A stretch of DNA of 64,000 nucleotides. Source: Mangrovibacterium diazotrophicum (GTDB lineage: Bacteria; Bacteroidota; Bacteroidia; Bacteroidales; Prolixibacteraceae). The position numbers were made by a program, and so were the translations under genes. Positions 54,927 to 62,953 of the stretch are shown one piece after another; position 1 is the first letter of the stretch, and the number at the start of each line of letters is the position of its first letter. Under the pieces are notes generated by a model. That model had not been told where the DNA came from. It did no database searches and saw nothing but the letters and a program-made list of their open reading frames with translations. Location of the stretch: NCBI RefSeq assembly GCF_003610535.1, contig NZ_RAPN01000003.1, positions 124,001 through 188,000 on the forward strand, in the 5' to 3' direction.

Positions 54927-55535
54927 TTAATGAAAAAGATAGTAGTACAGTAACATTAAAACCATGTTCGAACCCAGGTTATCTTTCAAAAACAGGGTTG
55001 CGCGGTAAAGTTGATTTTCCACTGTCCGCTTGGAAATGCCCAGCTTGATGGCAATTTCGTCGTTCGTCAATCCGGTTTCCTTACTCATTTTGAATATTTT
55101 CCGGCGCTGTTCCGGCATGGCATCCACGAGGCTGTTTACGTGGGTTAGCATGTCGTTGTAAACAACCTTGTCCCAAACATCATCGGTATTGTTTGTCTTT
55201 CCGGCAGCAAAATCGAGGAAGGCCTGCTCTACATTTCGTTTCCGGATGATGTCGTAAATAGTATTGACAACGATTTTGAAAATATACGCTTTCAGGTTTT
55301 TTTGCTCATCCAGAGAGGTGCGCCGTTCCCAAAGTTTAACGAACACATCCTGCACCAGCTCTTCGGCATCGGAGTCCGATTTGAGGTATCCTAGTGCGAA
55401 AAGATAGATCCGTCGACCATACCGTTCGTACAAGGTCGCAAAAGCATTCTTCGATCCCTTGTTGAGCAACAGGGTTAGTTCGTTGTCACTAATCTCCATT
55501 GAATGAGCACGTATATTTAGGGTTAAGAGATCCAT
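54927..55535 (-). CDS. ECF RNA polymerase sigma factor (Bacteroidota FecI type)
   Basis: This 202-residue protein has region 2 (YLKSDSDAEELVQDVFVKLW) and region 4 (MPEQRRKIFKMSKETGLTND, EIAIKLGISKRTVENQLYRA). It should activate transcription of the susC-susD locus when FecR releases it. Either the ATG at 55535 or that at 55499 (MEISDNELT) may be the start; the second fits family length better, and the first is kept here as the longest frame. Its C-terminus has a hydrophobic tail (MVLMLLYYYLF), common in these proteins. Confidence 0.92.
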   Translation of the reverse strand: MDLLTLNIRAHSMEISDNELTLLLNKGSKNAFATLYERYGRRIYLFALGYLKSDSDAEELVQDVFVKLWERRTSLDEQKNLKAYIFKIVVNTIYDIIRKRNVEQAFLDFAAGKTNNTDDVWDKVVYNDMLTHVNSLVDAMPEQRRKIFKMSKETGLTNDEIAIKLGISKRTVENQLYRATLFLKDNLGSNMVLMLLYYYLFH

Positions 55536-55945
55536 TCAAAAATAGATAAATAATTTTTACATCAAATTTTCGATGCCCGTTATTAGCCAATTGACGTTTG
55601 AGTTTTAAAATTAAATTTGACTAAGGCCTTCGGGCATATTCACTTCTACGGCTTGTAATTTGAAGGATTTGAAGTTGAGGTTTTGAGAATAACAAAAGAA
55701 GCCATAAATGCTCTCCGGCGGGTTGCAAAACGGTTAAATTGCGTTTAAGTTTGAAATTACTGGAAATCCTCCTGTTTTTAGATTGGCGCTAAATAGTAGC
55801 TGTGTGATAAGATGGATTATGAAAAATTGTAAATTGGAAAGCAAATTAGCGAAGGTGTTGTTATACCTCCGTTTTAGGGGGGATAACAACACCTTCGAGT
55901 TTGAGATAAACGAAATAACAACACCTCAGGTGTTGATACATATTA
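55536..55945. other. Non-coding region ahead of cassette array 2
   Basis: No gene in 410 bases. The last 100 bases hold two hairpins with related arms: 55850-55864 with 55883-55897 (15 perfect pairs), then CAACACC (55919-55925) with GGTGTTG (55929-55935). They end 10 bases before the first cassette border at 55946. They might be an attI-like site, an attC relic or a structured leader. No integrase gene is present. Confidence 0.5.
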
Positions 55946-55968
55946 GTTAGGCACAATAACACAAACAA

Positions 55969-56664
55969 ATGGATTACACTGATTTTGGAAATATATGGGT
56001 AACATTATCAATATTCATTGTATCAGCTTTGATTTTTCAAATTCTAGCTCTTTCTACCTATAAAAGTGATTTATGGGAAAAAACTGATTATGTCTGGTTA
56101 TTACTATTAGCATTTGGAATCATTGGTAGTACTGGAGAAGTAAGAAGACTTGTAAATGCAGAATTACAATACCCCGAAACAACATATAGAATTTCGCTTA
56201 ATCACTTAAAAAGAAGTGTTGACCACGAATATCGATACTATAATGAATTAGTAAATTTAGATGGAGTGGAAAAAAACTTTGGTTTGGAAAGAAAACAAGC
56301 CTGCATAGATTTTGGTGTTTGGTATAGAACGGTCAAAATGAATTTCGACGAACTATATCCGAAATTATTAAAGGAGCCTTCAATTGATTTAATTGAAAAA
56401 TTCCGAAAAGATTATTTAGGAACTGAAAAATTCACAAAATATATGTTGGAAACTGACAATAGGTTTTCTTATAATCAATTACTTGTTGAATTTGATGAGA
56501 TGATGGAAAAAACTTCCGAATATCAAAAATATCAGGAAAGTTTTAATCGAACTTCTTCGGAACGAGTATTATTTATTCTAGGACCTTTACTTTTAGCTAT
56601 TTCTATAGCTATGAGATTAGGAAAAGTAACTGCCTTAATAAAACGAAAAACTAAAAGTGCCTAA
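55969..56664 (+). CDS. Membrane protein, cassette A, unknown function
   Basis: This 231-residue protein has two N-terminal membrane helices (about 8-26 and 41-57) and one at the C-terminal end (about 205-222), with a charged, alpha-helical middle (MNFDELYPKLLKE, DRFSYNQL-like). It starts at the ATG 17 bases after the cassette border GTTAGGC (55946-55952). The stop codon is inside the R'' box GCCTAAC. No family is recognised. Confidence 0.65.
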   Translation: MDYTDFGNIWVTLSIFIVSALIFQILALSTYKSDLWEKTDYVWLLLLAFGIIGSTGEVRRLVNAELQYPETTYRISLNHLKRSVDHEYRYYNELVNLDGVEKNFGLERKQACIDFGVWYRTVKMNFDELYPKLLKEPSIDLIEKFRKDYLGTEKFTKYMLETDNRFSYNQLLVEFDEMMEKTSEYQKYQESFNRTSSERVLFILGPLLLAISIAMRLGKVTALIKRKTKSA

Positions 56665-56791
56665 CAATGGCTATAAGTAATTGCTTGTTCCCGCCTACTT
56701 CTGAAAATCCGCGAGGATTTTCAGCTTGGTGTGTACTTGCAAAGTTAAGTACTAACTCACGCAACTACTCATAGCCGAGACCGTTACCAAC
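56659..56791 (+). repeat. attC-like site of cassette A
   Basis: 133 bases from GCCTAAC (56659-56665) to GTTACCAAC (56783-56791). The outer arms match: GGCTATAAGTAATTGC on one side against GGCTATGAGTAGTTGC from the other. A perfect 10-base hairpin (CTGAAAATCC-GCGA-GGATTTTCAG, 56701-56724) forms the tip. Confidence 0.8.
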
Positions 56792-56809
56792 CATTTTGAA
56801 AAAGCTCAG

Positions 56810-57778
56810 ATGAAACTTAAATACTTGAAAATACTACTTATTGTTTTCCTCACATCAAAATTCGGATTTGCGCAAGTCTTGACACACAAAACCGAGTTTG
56901 ATTTGGGGAATGATGGTAGCATTGAAAAACTATTGTTCTACGACAAGTTTAATGGAGAATTTGAAAAAACAGAATTTACAAATTTCCTTGTCATAAGTGG
57001 AACTGACACTCTTTCCTTTGAAAATGAGGAAGTATGGGTTGAAAATCCAGAATTAAACAAATTCACAGATGAGATAATTGATAACCGAGTAGGTATTATC
57101 GAAGACAAAGGAAAATATTATTTGATTCTTACGGGATTCCAGTATGGCTGTTGCAGGGTAAAGACAACAATACTTGAATGGACTGGCAACTCATTAATTG
57201 AACGTTTTAATAGAGAATTTGAAGTTAAGGAAACTCCAATCATTGATAATAAACGCTACTTGGTAGGAGACTATTCATTTAGTGAATCATACGGAAATGA
57301 AGATAGTTATTACCATTTCTACAGTTTTTATCCAACAGAATACCGTTCATTCTCTGAGAATTTTACAGTGGATAAAAAACTCACTCAAGAAAAAAATCTT
57401 GTTTATCCAAAAGTTGAGAACTTTATTGATGTTTATTCGGCGACACTTGTGAAAGAGAATATCACCAACCAAACCTTTATGATTAGTGAAAAGTTTGAGC
57501 AGTCGTTAAAAGATAGAGAGTTTGGGATACTTTCATTAATTGAACTACCAGATGAGTTTTTCCAGAACTTTGATAAAGAAAAACTGAGAATCATTCGAAA
57601 TGAAATCTTTGCTTACAATGGTTATGATTTTAAATCTCCCGACTTAAAAAAGTACTTTGAATCAAAGGATTGGTATAAACCGACAAATAAATCATCAGAA
57701 GAGATTAGTAACGAACTGACTAATATTGAAAAGCATAATATTGACAAAATAAAACAAATAGAAAAAAACGGTTGGTAA
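56810..57778 (+). CDS. YARHG-domain protein, cassette B
   Basis: This 322-residue secreted protein has a signal peptide (LKILLIVFLTSKFGFAQ). A YARHG domain covers the C-terminal 75 residues (LRIIRNEIFAYNGYDFKS, SPDLKKYFESKDWYKP). YARHG is an extracellular domain of unknown function, also found next to peptidase or kinase domains. The middle contains beta strands and a Cys-Cys pair (YGCCRVK). It is the only gene in cassette B. The stop overlaps the R'' box, which starts at 57770. Confidence 0.8.
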   Translation: MKLKYLKILLIVFLTSKFGFAQVLTHKTEFDLGNDGSIEKLLFYDKFNGEFEKTEFTNFLVISGTDTLSFENEEVWVENPELNKFTDEIIDNRVGIIEDKGKYYLILTGFQYGCCRVKTTILEWTGNSLIERFNREFEVKETPIIDNKRYLVGDYSFSESYGNEDSYYHFYSFYPTEYRSFSENFTVDKKLTQEKNLVYPKVENFIDVYSATLVKENITNQTFMISEKFEQSLKDREFGILSLIELPDEFFQNFDKEKLRIIRNEIFAYNGYDFKSPDLKKYFESKDWYKPTNKSSEEISNELTNIEKHNIDKIKQIEKNGW

Positions 57779-57925
57779 CATAGTACATATTGCAGGGCGG
57801 GGTTCGGTGGTACGCCAACTGCGGATTCTCGCATCGCAGTTCCGTGTCCTTTGGGCAGGAACACTCTTCCCTGCCTGGTGGCAGACAGGGAAATCTGCCC
57901 CGACAACATGTGCCAACCGTTAGGC
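57771..57925 (+). repeat. attC-like site of cassette B
   Basis: 155 bases from GTTGGTAAC (57771-57779) to GTTAGGC (57919-57925). The opening box is the reverse complement of the cassette's own first bases at 56783. Inner hairpins (TTCCCTG...CAGGGAA, near 57866-57892) make a long tip. The long arms pair less well than in the site of cassette A. Confidence 0.7.
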
Positions 57926-57967
57926 AAACATGAACGACGAGACTCAGAAACGAACAAAAACTCAGAA

Positions 57968-58894
57968 ATGAAAAAATATCTAATACCGATTTTAGGGATT
58001 TTTATTTTAGGTTGTAACCAAACTGATAAGGAAGGATATATTTTACCTGACTGGAAACAAGGAGACTATAGATTTATTAAGACTGAGGTTTCATCCTTTA
58101 GTAGAGTAAACAATGATACGATTTATAATTTATCAGCTAAAAACGAGTATAAATTTAGCATAGTTGATGTATCAAAAGGCTTCTATATTGTAGAAATGCA
58201 GAATATTTCTAAACCAGCTTTTAATTTCACATTTGGACTTGACTCTATGGAAAATGATGTTAATAAAATGATGTCACTTATTCAAAGTTTCCCAAAGATT
58301 TCAATTCCATATCAGGTGAGACTAACTAAAACAGGCGAAATTGATGGAATCGTAGATTGGGAACAGGTACTTAATAAGTTTGTGACTAAAATTATGAGTA
58401 TTGCCGACAGTTTAGGGTTTAGATCAGAGGAACATCAATATATAGAACAATATTTTAATTCAACTATTGGAATCGAGGAAAATTTAAGAAATGTTCTATT
58501 TAAAGAAATATCGGATAATTTGGATTTATATAATGTGAAAATTCCAAAAACTGATTCTATTTTATCGGAATCAATTCAAGTTCCTAATCCGGAAACAGGA
58601 ATGATTGTTAATGCGAAACTCCATTATAAGACTTTGTCAGTTAGTAATGGTATCTACGAAATTGAAATGAGAATGGAATTTGAAGATGATATTTTTTCAA
58701 ACTCAGATGATTACGTTGAAGACTTTTTTAATAAGGATTCTGTTAAAAAAGAGTTTAAGCCGAATTTAGAAAATTATTCGATTTACTACTGGAATTCAAA
58801 TACATCATGGATTGATAGTTCAAAGTTTTATGTGAATTTAGTCGCTGATACGATTGAAGTGAGAATGAGAAGTAAAACATTAATGTATAAATAA
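57968..58894 (+). CDS. Lipoprotein, cassette C, unknown function
   Basis: This 308-residue protein starts at the ATG at 57968 (MKKYLIPILGIFILGC), which gives a lipobox with Cys 16. The frame is open further upstream into the attC site, but that part is not like a protein. The mature part is mostly beta-strand-like with regular Asp/Glu and no recognised domain. It is the only gene in cassette C. It may be an outer-membrane or periplasmic lipoprotein. Confidence 0.65.
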   Translation: MKKYLIPILGIFILGCNQTDKEGYILPDWKQGDYRFIKTEVSSFSRVNNDTIYNLSAKNEYKFSIVDVSKGFYIVEMQNISKPAFNFTFGLDSMENDVNKMMSLIQSFPKISIPYQVRLTKTGEIDGIVDWEQVLNKFVTKIMSIADSLGFRSEEHQYIEQYFNSTIGIEENLRNVLFKEISDNLDLYNVKIPKTDSILSESIQVPNPETGMIVNAKLHYKTLSVSNGIYEIEMRMEFEDDIFSNSDDYVEDFFNKDSVKKEFKPNLENYSIYYWNSNTSWIDSSKFYVNLVADTIEVRMRSKTLMYK

Positions 58895-58899
58895 TTACG

Positions 58900-59057
58900 T
58901 TGCACAACATTTTGCATGAGCAATGGCAGGCGATGTGTTAAATATTAAAGGTTGTAGCCCGCTCAAACTGCGTAACGGTTTGACCGGAAAGTGCCGCAAT
59001 CTGCCACTACTCATACAATTTGCCGCTGTGTGCAATTATGAGAGCGCTGCGTTGAAA
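58900..59057 (+). repeat. attC-like site of cassette C (borders uncertain)
   Basis: It opens with TTGCACAAC (58900-58908) and probably closes at GTTGAAA (59051-59057). Inner arms match: ATGAGCAATGGCAG against ATGAGTAGTGGCAG. TTGCACA and TGTGCAA also pair. The closing box lies 16 bases further than the paired arm, so the right edge is unsure. Confidence 0.55.
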
Positions 59058-59075
59058 TTATAACTGATTGATTTG

Positions 59076-59621
59076 ATGAAAAACATAAGTGATAATATCT
59101 TTTTAAGATTTACCCTTAACCTCATATTGATTTTCTTGATTAGAACTCAATTGTATAGTCAAGAATTTCAGAAATACTCACCAGAAATATTAGAATTTGC
59201 AACAGAAAAGAATCCATTAGGGTTTCTATATCAATCAGATACATTGACATTAATTGCTCAATTTTCTGAATGCGGAGAATTTGGCGGACACAAAGAAATA
59301 GTTGACATTTTTTGTAATTATAAGCGAGAGTATTTTGCTAGATACAAGGTAGATTCGATAGATTTGGATTGTCCGGAAGGATTTGATGAAAATTCAGTAG
59401 TTGCTAAAGATACATTGTTTCAATTGACTCTTGAAAATGAATCTGCGATAGTTGGATATTTAGAGAAACTCTTTAAAAGAGGACTGATTAGCAAGTATCC
59501 ATCACATTCTAATGACTATTTTAATGCTCATACACGATATAGTGGATTAAACTTGACAACATATGAACCGGATGAAAACTGGTATGAATTTAATAAACTG
59601 ATTAATGATTTGATAAAATAA
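59076..59621 (+). CDS. Secreted protein, cassette D, unknown function
   Basis: This 181-residue protein has a signal peptide (RFTLNLILIFLIRTQLYSQE) with the start at the ATG at 59076; a TTG is three bases before. The mature part is Glu/Asp-rich with two cysteines in the first half (SECGEFGG) and one later (LDCPEGFD). No domain recognised. It is the only gene in cassette D. Confidence 0.6.
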   Translation: MKNISDNIFLRFTLNLILIFLIRTQLYSQEFQKYSPEILEFATEKNPLGFLYQSDTLTLIAQFSECGEFGGHKEIVDIFCNYKREYFARYKVDSIDLDCPEGFDENSVVAKDTLFQLTLENESAIVGYLEKLFKRGLISKYPSHSNDYFNAHTRYSGLNLTTYEPDENWYEFNKLINDLIK

Positions 59622-59626
59622 CGAAA

Positions 59627-59803
59627 GCACAACAAAGTATAAAAGTAATAGTGGTTTCTTTGGGTGTGCGAACGATAGCAGTTCTAATCAATCCCGCCAA
59701 ATTCCCGATTTGACTATTTAATATTGTGAAGCTTTTGCTACTTTATAATTCGATACGAAACCGCATTTAAGTCCGCTACATGCTCATATTATTAACGTTG
59801 GCA
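59627..59803 (+). repeat. attC-like site of cassette D
   Basis: 177 bases from GCACAAC (59627-59633) to GTTGGCA (59797-59803). Inner arms pair partly (TATAAAAGTA against TATAAAGTA; GGTTTC against GAAACC). Long and less regular than the others, so confidence is moderate. Confidence 0.55.
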
Positions 59804-59825
59804 TTAATTTAGAAAGCATCATAGA

Positions 59826-60527
59826 ATGAGAGTAATATTTATAACGACAATTATCTTTACTTTAATAAGTTGCACAAACTCTAAAAATAAAAATATGGGA
59901 ATGTTTGACAAACTTTTTGGGAAAAATCAGAAAGCACAATCGACTGAACAACCAAAATCACAACAGCAGATTTTTCAAATAGAAAAAACAGCCGAGACTT
60001 TAAATGAAGATTTGTTCTGGAAAATCATTGACAAGTCCCTTCAGGAGACAAATAATCAGGATTCACAGGAGCAATATCTAATTAAAGAGATTGGGAAACT
60101 GACTCCAAAAGAACTAATTGGGTTTCGTTTACAGACAGATAAGTTGTTATATGAGACTTATAACTCTGAAATGTGGTGTGCAGGTTATATTATGAATGGA
60201 GGTTGTTCTGACGACTCTTTTGAATATTTTCGAAACTGGGTAATTTCTAGAGGTCGGGACACTTATTACAAAGCAAAGGAAAATCCTGACTATCTGATAA
60301 ACGAAGTAGTTGATGGAGCAGAGTTCTATGATTTTGAAAGTTTTTGGTATGTCGCACTTGAAGCATTTCAACAAAAGACAGGAAAGGATTTGTATGATTA
60401 TATAGATTACGACAACTTTAGATTACGAGAAGGAAACTACCCTCAAATTGAATTTACTTGGGAAGATGACAAACCTGAGAGCATGAAAAAGATATGTCCA
60501 AGATTATTTGAAAAAATGTGGAACTAA
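59826..60527 (+). CDS. DUF4240-domain lipoprotein, cassette E
   Basis: This 233-residue protein has a lipobox (FTLISC, Cys 16) after MRVIFITTIIFTLIS. From about residue 60 it contains a DUF4240 domain: LFWKIIDKSLQE, WCAGYIMNGGCSDDSFEYF, NWVISRGRDTYYKA and ESFWYVALEAFQQKTGKDLY. DUF4240 proteins have no proven function; some occur near toxins or immunity genes. A second ATG just after the lipobox (MGMFDKLFGK) could start a cytosolic version. The only gene in cassette E. Confidence 0.75.
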   Translation: MRVIFITTIIFTLISCTNSKNKNMGMFDKLFGKNQKAQSTEQPKSQQQIFQIEKTAETLNEDLFWKIIDKSLQETNNQDSQEQYLIKEIGKLTPKELIGFRLQTDKLLYETYNSEMWCAGYIMNGGCSDDSFEYFRNWVISRGRDTYYKAKENPDYLINEVVDGAEFYDFESFWYVALEAFQQKTGKDLYDYIDYDNFRLREGNYPQIEFTWEDDKPESMKKICPRLFEKMWN

Positions 60528-60535
60528 CAAAAAAC

Positions 60536-60596
60536 TAATGCTAACAATTAAGCGTTCGGGCCGCGTGCAGCGCAGTGCTTGAACGCGGTGTTGACG
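60536..60596 (+). repeat. attC-like site of cassette E (last in array)
   Basis: About 60 bases from TAATGCTAAC (60536-60545) to GTTGACG (60590-60596). GCGTTC (60552-60557) pairs with GAACGC (60581-60586). The box TAATGCTAAC is a 9 of 10 reverse complement of the cassette's own start GTTGGCATTA at 59797. It is the shortest site. Confidence 0.7.
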
Positions 60597-60741
60597 TCCT
60601 GTCCGGCGGCCAGACGGGAAACCGGGATTGATAGCCGAAACAACCAGTATGGGTTTTCCGATTTGAGATATGATATCAGGCTCGACCTCTGCGGTCTGGC
60701 TTTTTTGTTTTTGGTAGATACTGCTTCTGATTTTTTTCGTC

Positions 60742-60881
60742 CGACTAAGGTTTGGAGCGAACTGAGTAAAGGTTGAGGTCATCCGAGTAAGGTTTGGAGT
60801 AAAACGAGTAAAAGTTGAGGCCGTCCGAGTAAGGTTTTTGGTAAAACGAGTAAAGGTTTGGGGCGTCCGAGTTCAACTCGG
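60742..60881 (+). repeat. 42-base tandem repeat, three units, with a palindromic end
   Basis: Units start at 60742, 60784 and 60826 and begin CGACTAAGG or CGAGTAAGG; a fourth start at 60868 is the palindrome CCGAGTT-C-AACTCGG (60867-60881). Each 42-base unit divides into two 21-base halves, both beginning CGAGTAA (with small changes) and continuing GGTTTGG or GGTTGAGG. No frame codes through it. It is close to the end of cassette array 2. Confidence 0.75.
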
Positions 60882-61116
60882 AAGGGCTAAACCTTTAATC
60901 GGATGGGAAAATTGGTTACTCGCCTACTGGTGGAATTTACTCGTTCTCATTGTGGTTAAACTCGAAGTGGCAGAACTTCCATTCGGGTTGGTCTTTTTTT
61001 ACAAGGAATAAAAACAGGGCATCGGATGAATTGGTTTTCAAATTTTCAGCCTTGAAATCCTCCCTTCAATTGCTTTCGTATAACCGGAATGATAACTTTG
61101 TTTAAAAGCTTTGTGC
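60882..61116. other. Non-coding region between the tandem repeat and the MgtC gene
   Basis: About 230 bases without a gene. Several more TACTCG/CGAGTA words occur near 60917-60945, echoing the tandem repeat. No terminator or promoter was recognised. Confidence 0.5.
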
Positions 61117-62400
61117 ATGAACATCCAGGAATTTCTACCGCCCGAGATTATCAACTTCATTTTAGTGTTGGTTTTTTCGTTGCTGATCGGGATGGGGCAG
61201 CGGCGCCACCACCTGAAACAGGACGATAACGAACTCTTCGGCACCGACCGCACCTTTACCTTTATCGGTCTACTGGGCTATGTGTTGTATGTGTTCGATT
61301 CGGATGGGGCAGTTCCTTTTCTGGTTGGTTTTTTCGTACTGGGGCTGCTGTTGGCCATCCAGTATTTTCTGAAAATAAAAATGCAGAAGGACTTTGGCTT
61401 AACCAGTTCAATATTGGCCTTGCTGACCTACTGTTTGCCGGTGCTGGTCTTTACGCAACCCATTTGGCTCACCCTCTCGTTTGTGGTGGCCCTGCTGATT
61501 TTAACCGAGATGAAAGGCACCTTTCGCACGATCTCGAAAAAAGCATCGGAAGAGGAATTTATCACGCTGGCTAAGTTTATTGCGTTTGCCGGGATCATTC
61601 TGCCTTTGTTGCCTACCGGCAATATTGCCGGGTTTATCCCTGTCTCGCCTTACCAGATCTGGTTGGCCATTGTGGTGGTTTCGGGTGTGTCGTATGCCAG
61701 TTATATTATCAAGAAATTCATTTTCCCCGACTCCGGCATTTTGCTGACCGGGGTGCTGGGCGGTATTTACAGCAGCACCGCGACCACCATCATCCTGGCG
61801 CGCCGCGAAAAGCAGGAGCAAACCGGCCTGCAGTCGGTGTCGGCCATCATGCTGGCCAATGGCATGATGTACTTGCGGGTGCTGGTGCTGGCTTTCGTAT
61901 TTAATGCTTCCATCGGGGCAATGCTCGTTTGGCCGTTCCTGCTGCAGTTTGTGGTGGCCTTGGTTGCTTCGCGCCTGATTTTGCGAAAGTCAGGAGTCGA
62001 TGATACCACCACTGCGGCCTTGAAGGAAAGTGAGTCGAAAAACCCGCTGGAGTTAAAAACAGCCACTATTTTCGGGATTTTGTTTGTCGGTTTCGGGTTG
62101 ATTACCCAGTTTGTGATGAACCATTACGGCGACAGCGGGGTAGCAGGGCTGGCTTTTGTAATTGGTATTTTCGATGTCGATCCGTTCCTGTTGTATTTGT
62201 TGCAGCAAAACTCCGGATTAGTGGCGATGATGATTGCCCTGGCCGTGATCAATGCCACGAACAGCAACAACATCATGAAAATGATTTATGCGCTTAGCAT
62301 GGTCAGTAAACCCTCGAGGAAGCCATTGCTCTACGGATTTCTGGCACTCGTCGTTTCCGGTTTGATCATTTCCGTGGCTTTTTACTACATTTATCGGTAA
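61117..62400 (+). CDS. MgtC/SapB and DUF4010 membrane protein
   Basis: This 427-residue inner-membrane protein starts at the ATG at 61117. The N-terminal third is MgtC/SapB-like (FILVLVFSLLIGMGQRRHH, then TFTFIGLLGYVLYV). The C-terminal part has several helices typical of DUF4010, with LTGVLGGIYSSTATTIILAR and ASRLILRK. About 11 to 12 helices in total. Its role may be magnesium or phosphate related, as for MgtC, but transport has not been shown. Monocistronic. Confidence 0.85.
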   Translation: MNIQEFLPPEIINFILVLVFSLLIGMGQRRHHLKQDDNELFGTDRTFTFIGLLGYVLYVFDSDGAVPFLVGFFVLGLLLAIQYFLKIKMQKDFGLTSSILALLTYCLPVLVFTQPIWLTLSFVVALLILTEMKGTFRTISKKASEEEFITLAKFIAFAGIILPLLPTGNIAGFIPVSPYQIWLAIVVVSGVSYASYIIKKFIFPDSGILLTGVLGGIYSSTATTIILARREKQEQTGLQSVSAIMLANGMMYLRVLVLAFVFNASIGAMLVWPFLLQFVVALVASRLILRKSGVDDTTTAALKESESKNPLELKTATIFGILFVGFGLITQFVMNHYGDSGVAGLAFVIGIFDVDPFLLYLLQQNSGLVAMMIALAVINATNSNNIMKMIYALSMVSKPSRKPLLYGFLALVVSGLIISVAFYYIYR

Positions 62401-62444
62401 CGAACGCTTGTTAAGCAATTATAAACCCCGAAAAATTTAGAATT

Positions 62445-62804
62445 ATGGAACGAATTATTGACAACCCGGACGAACGAACGTGGGGAATGTTGTGTCACCT
62501 GTCGGCATTGGCCGGTTACATTATTCCAATTCCGTTTATGAATATTATTGGTCCGCTGATTGTGTACAACATCAAAAAGCAGGAATACGATTTTGTGGAA
62601 GACCAGGGAAAAGAAGCACTGAATTTTCAGATTACCATGACGCTGGCGCTGCTTGTGGCGGTGGTTCTGGCTTTGATCTTGATTGGCTTTTTACTAATGG
62701 GGTTGATCGCTCTGTTCTCCTTGATTTTTACCATTATTGGTGCGGTTAAAGCCAGCCAGGGTGAGTTTTACCGGTACCCGATTTCGTATCGGTTTATCAA
62801 GTAA
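62445..62804 (+). CDS. DUF4870 small membrane protein
   Basis: This 119-residue protein has the DUF4870 pattern: WGMLCHLSALAGYIIPIPF, LIVYNIKKQEYDFVEDQGKE and the helices ALNFQITMTLALLVAVVLAL and LIALFSLIFTIIGAVKA. Three membrane helices. Function is unknown. It lies 45 bases after the MgtC gene and 150 before hisS. Confidence 0.88.
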   Translation: MERIIDNPDERTWGMLCHLSALAGYIIPIPFMNIIGPLIVYNIKKQEYDFVEDQGKEALNFQITMTLALLVAVVLALILIGFLLMGLIALFSLIFTIIGAVKASQGEFYRYPISYRFIK

Positions 62805-62832
62805 GCTTTTTCAAATTTTAAGAAATAGTCGT

Positions 62833-62875
62833 TTGACTGGTCATTCGGAGCTGCCGGCTCTTGAAGACCAGTCAA
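62833..62875 (+). terminator. Hairpin after the DUF4870 gene
   Basis: TTGACTGGTC (62833-62842) with GACCAGTCAA (62866-62875), ten perfect pairs, then TTTTGTTTATTTTT. It lies 29 bases after the stop. The hisS promoter begins inside its right arm. Confidence 0.7.
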
Positions 62876-62890
62876 TTTTGTTTATTTTTG
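62861..62890 (+). promoter_or_regulatory. Candidate promoter of hisS
   Basis: TATTTTTG at 62883-62890 is a match to TAnnTTTG, and TTG at 62861-62863 lies 19 bases upstream. The start codon is at 62954, which leaves a leader of about 55 bases. Confidence 0.45.
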
Positions 62891-62953
62891 CAGCCTCAGA
62901 AACTTAGGTTGTTGTATTCGGCCGCAACGTTGGTCGGTAAATTAAAAACACAA

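Larger units (their letters stand above)
55946..60596 (+). mobile_element. Integron-type gene cassette array 2 (five cassettes, no integrase)
   Basis: Five plus-strand units of one gene plus attC-like palindrome. Each cassette's first bases match its own R'' box in reverse complement: A GTTAGGCAC with GTGCCTAAC (9 of 9), B GTTACCAACC with GGTTGGTAAC (10 of 10), C GTTAGGCAA with TTGCACAAC (7 of 9), E GTTGGCATTA with TAATGCTAAC (9 of 10); D is weaker. The R' borders share C or A before GTT. No intI occurs within the window. Orientation is opposite to array 1. Confidence 0.8.

Noticed and set aside
57851-57967. N-terminal extension of the cassette C lipoprotein
   Set aside because: The extra codons lie in the attC site, and the internal ATG gives a proper lipoprotein signal.
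60742-60881. Possible CRISPR array
   Set aside because: The units are adjacent without unique spacers and are built of 21-base halves; no cas gene is near.
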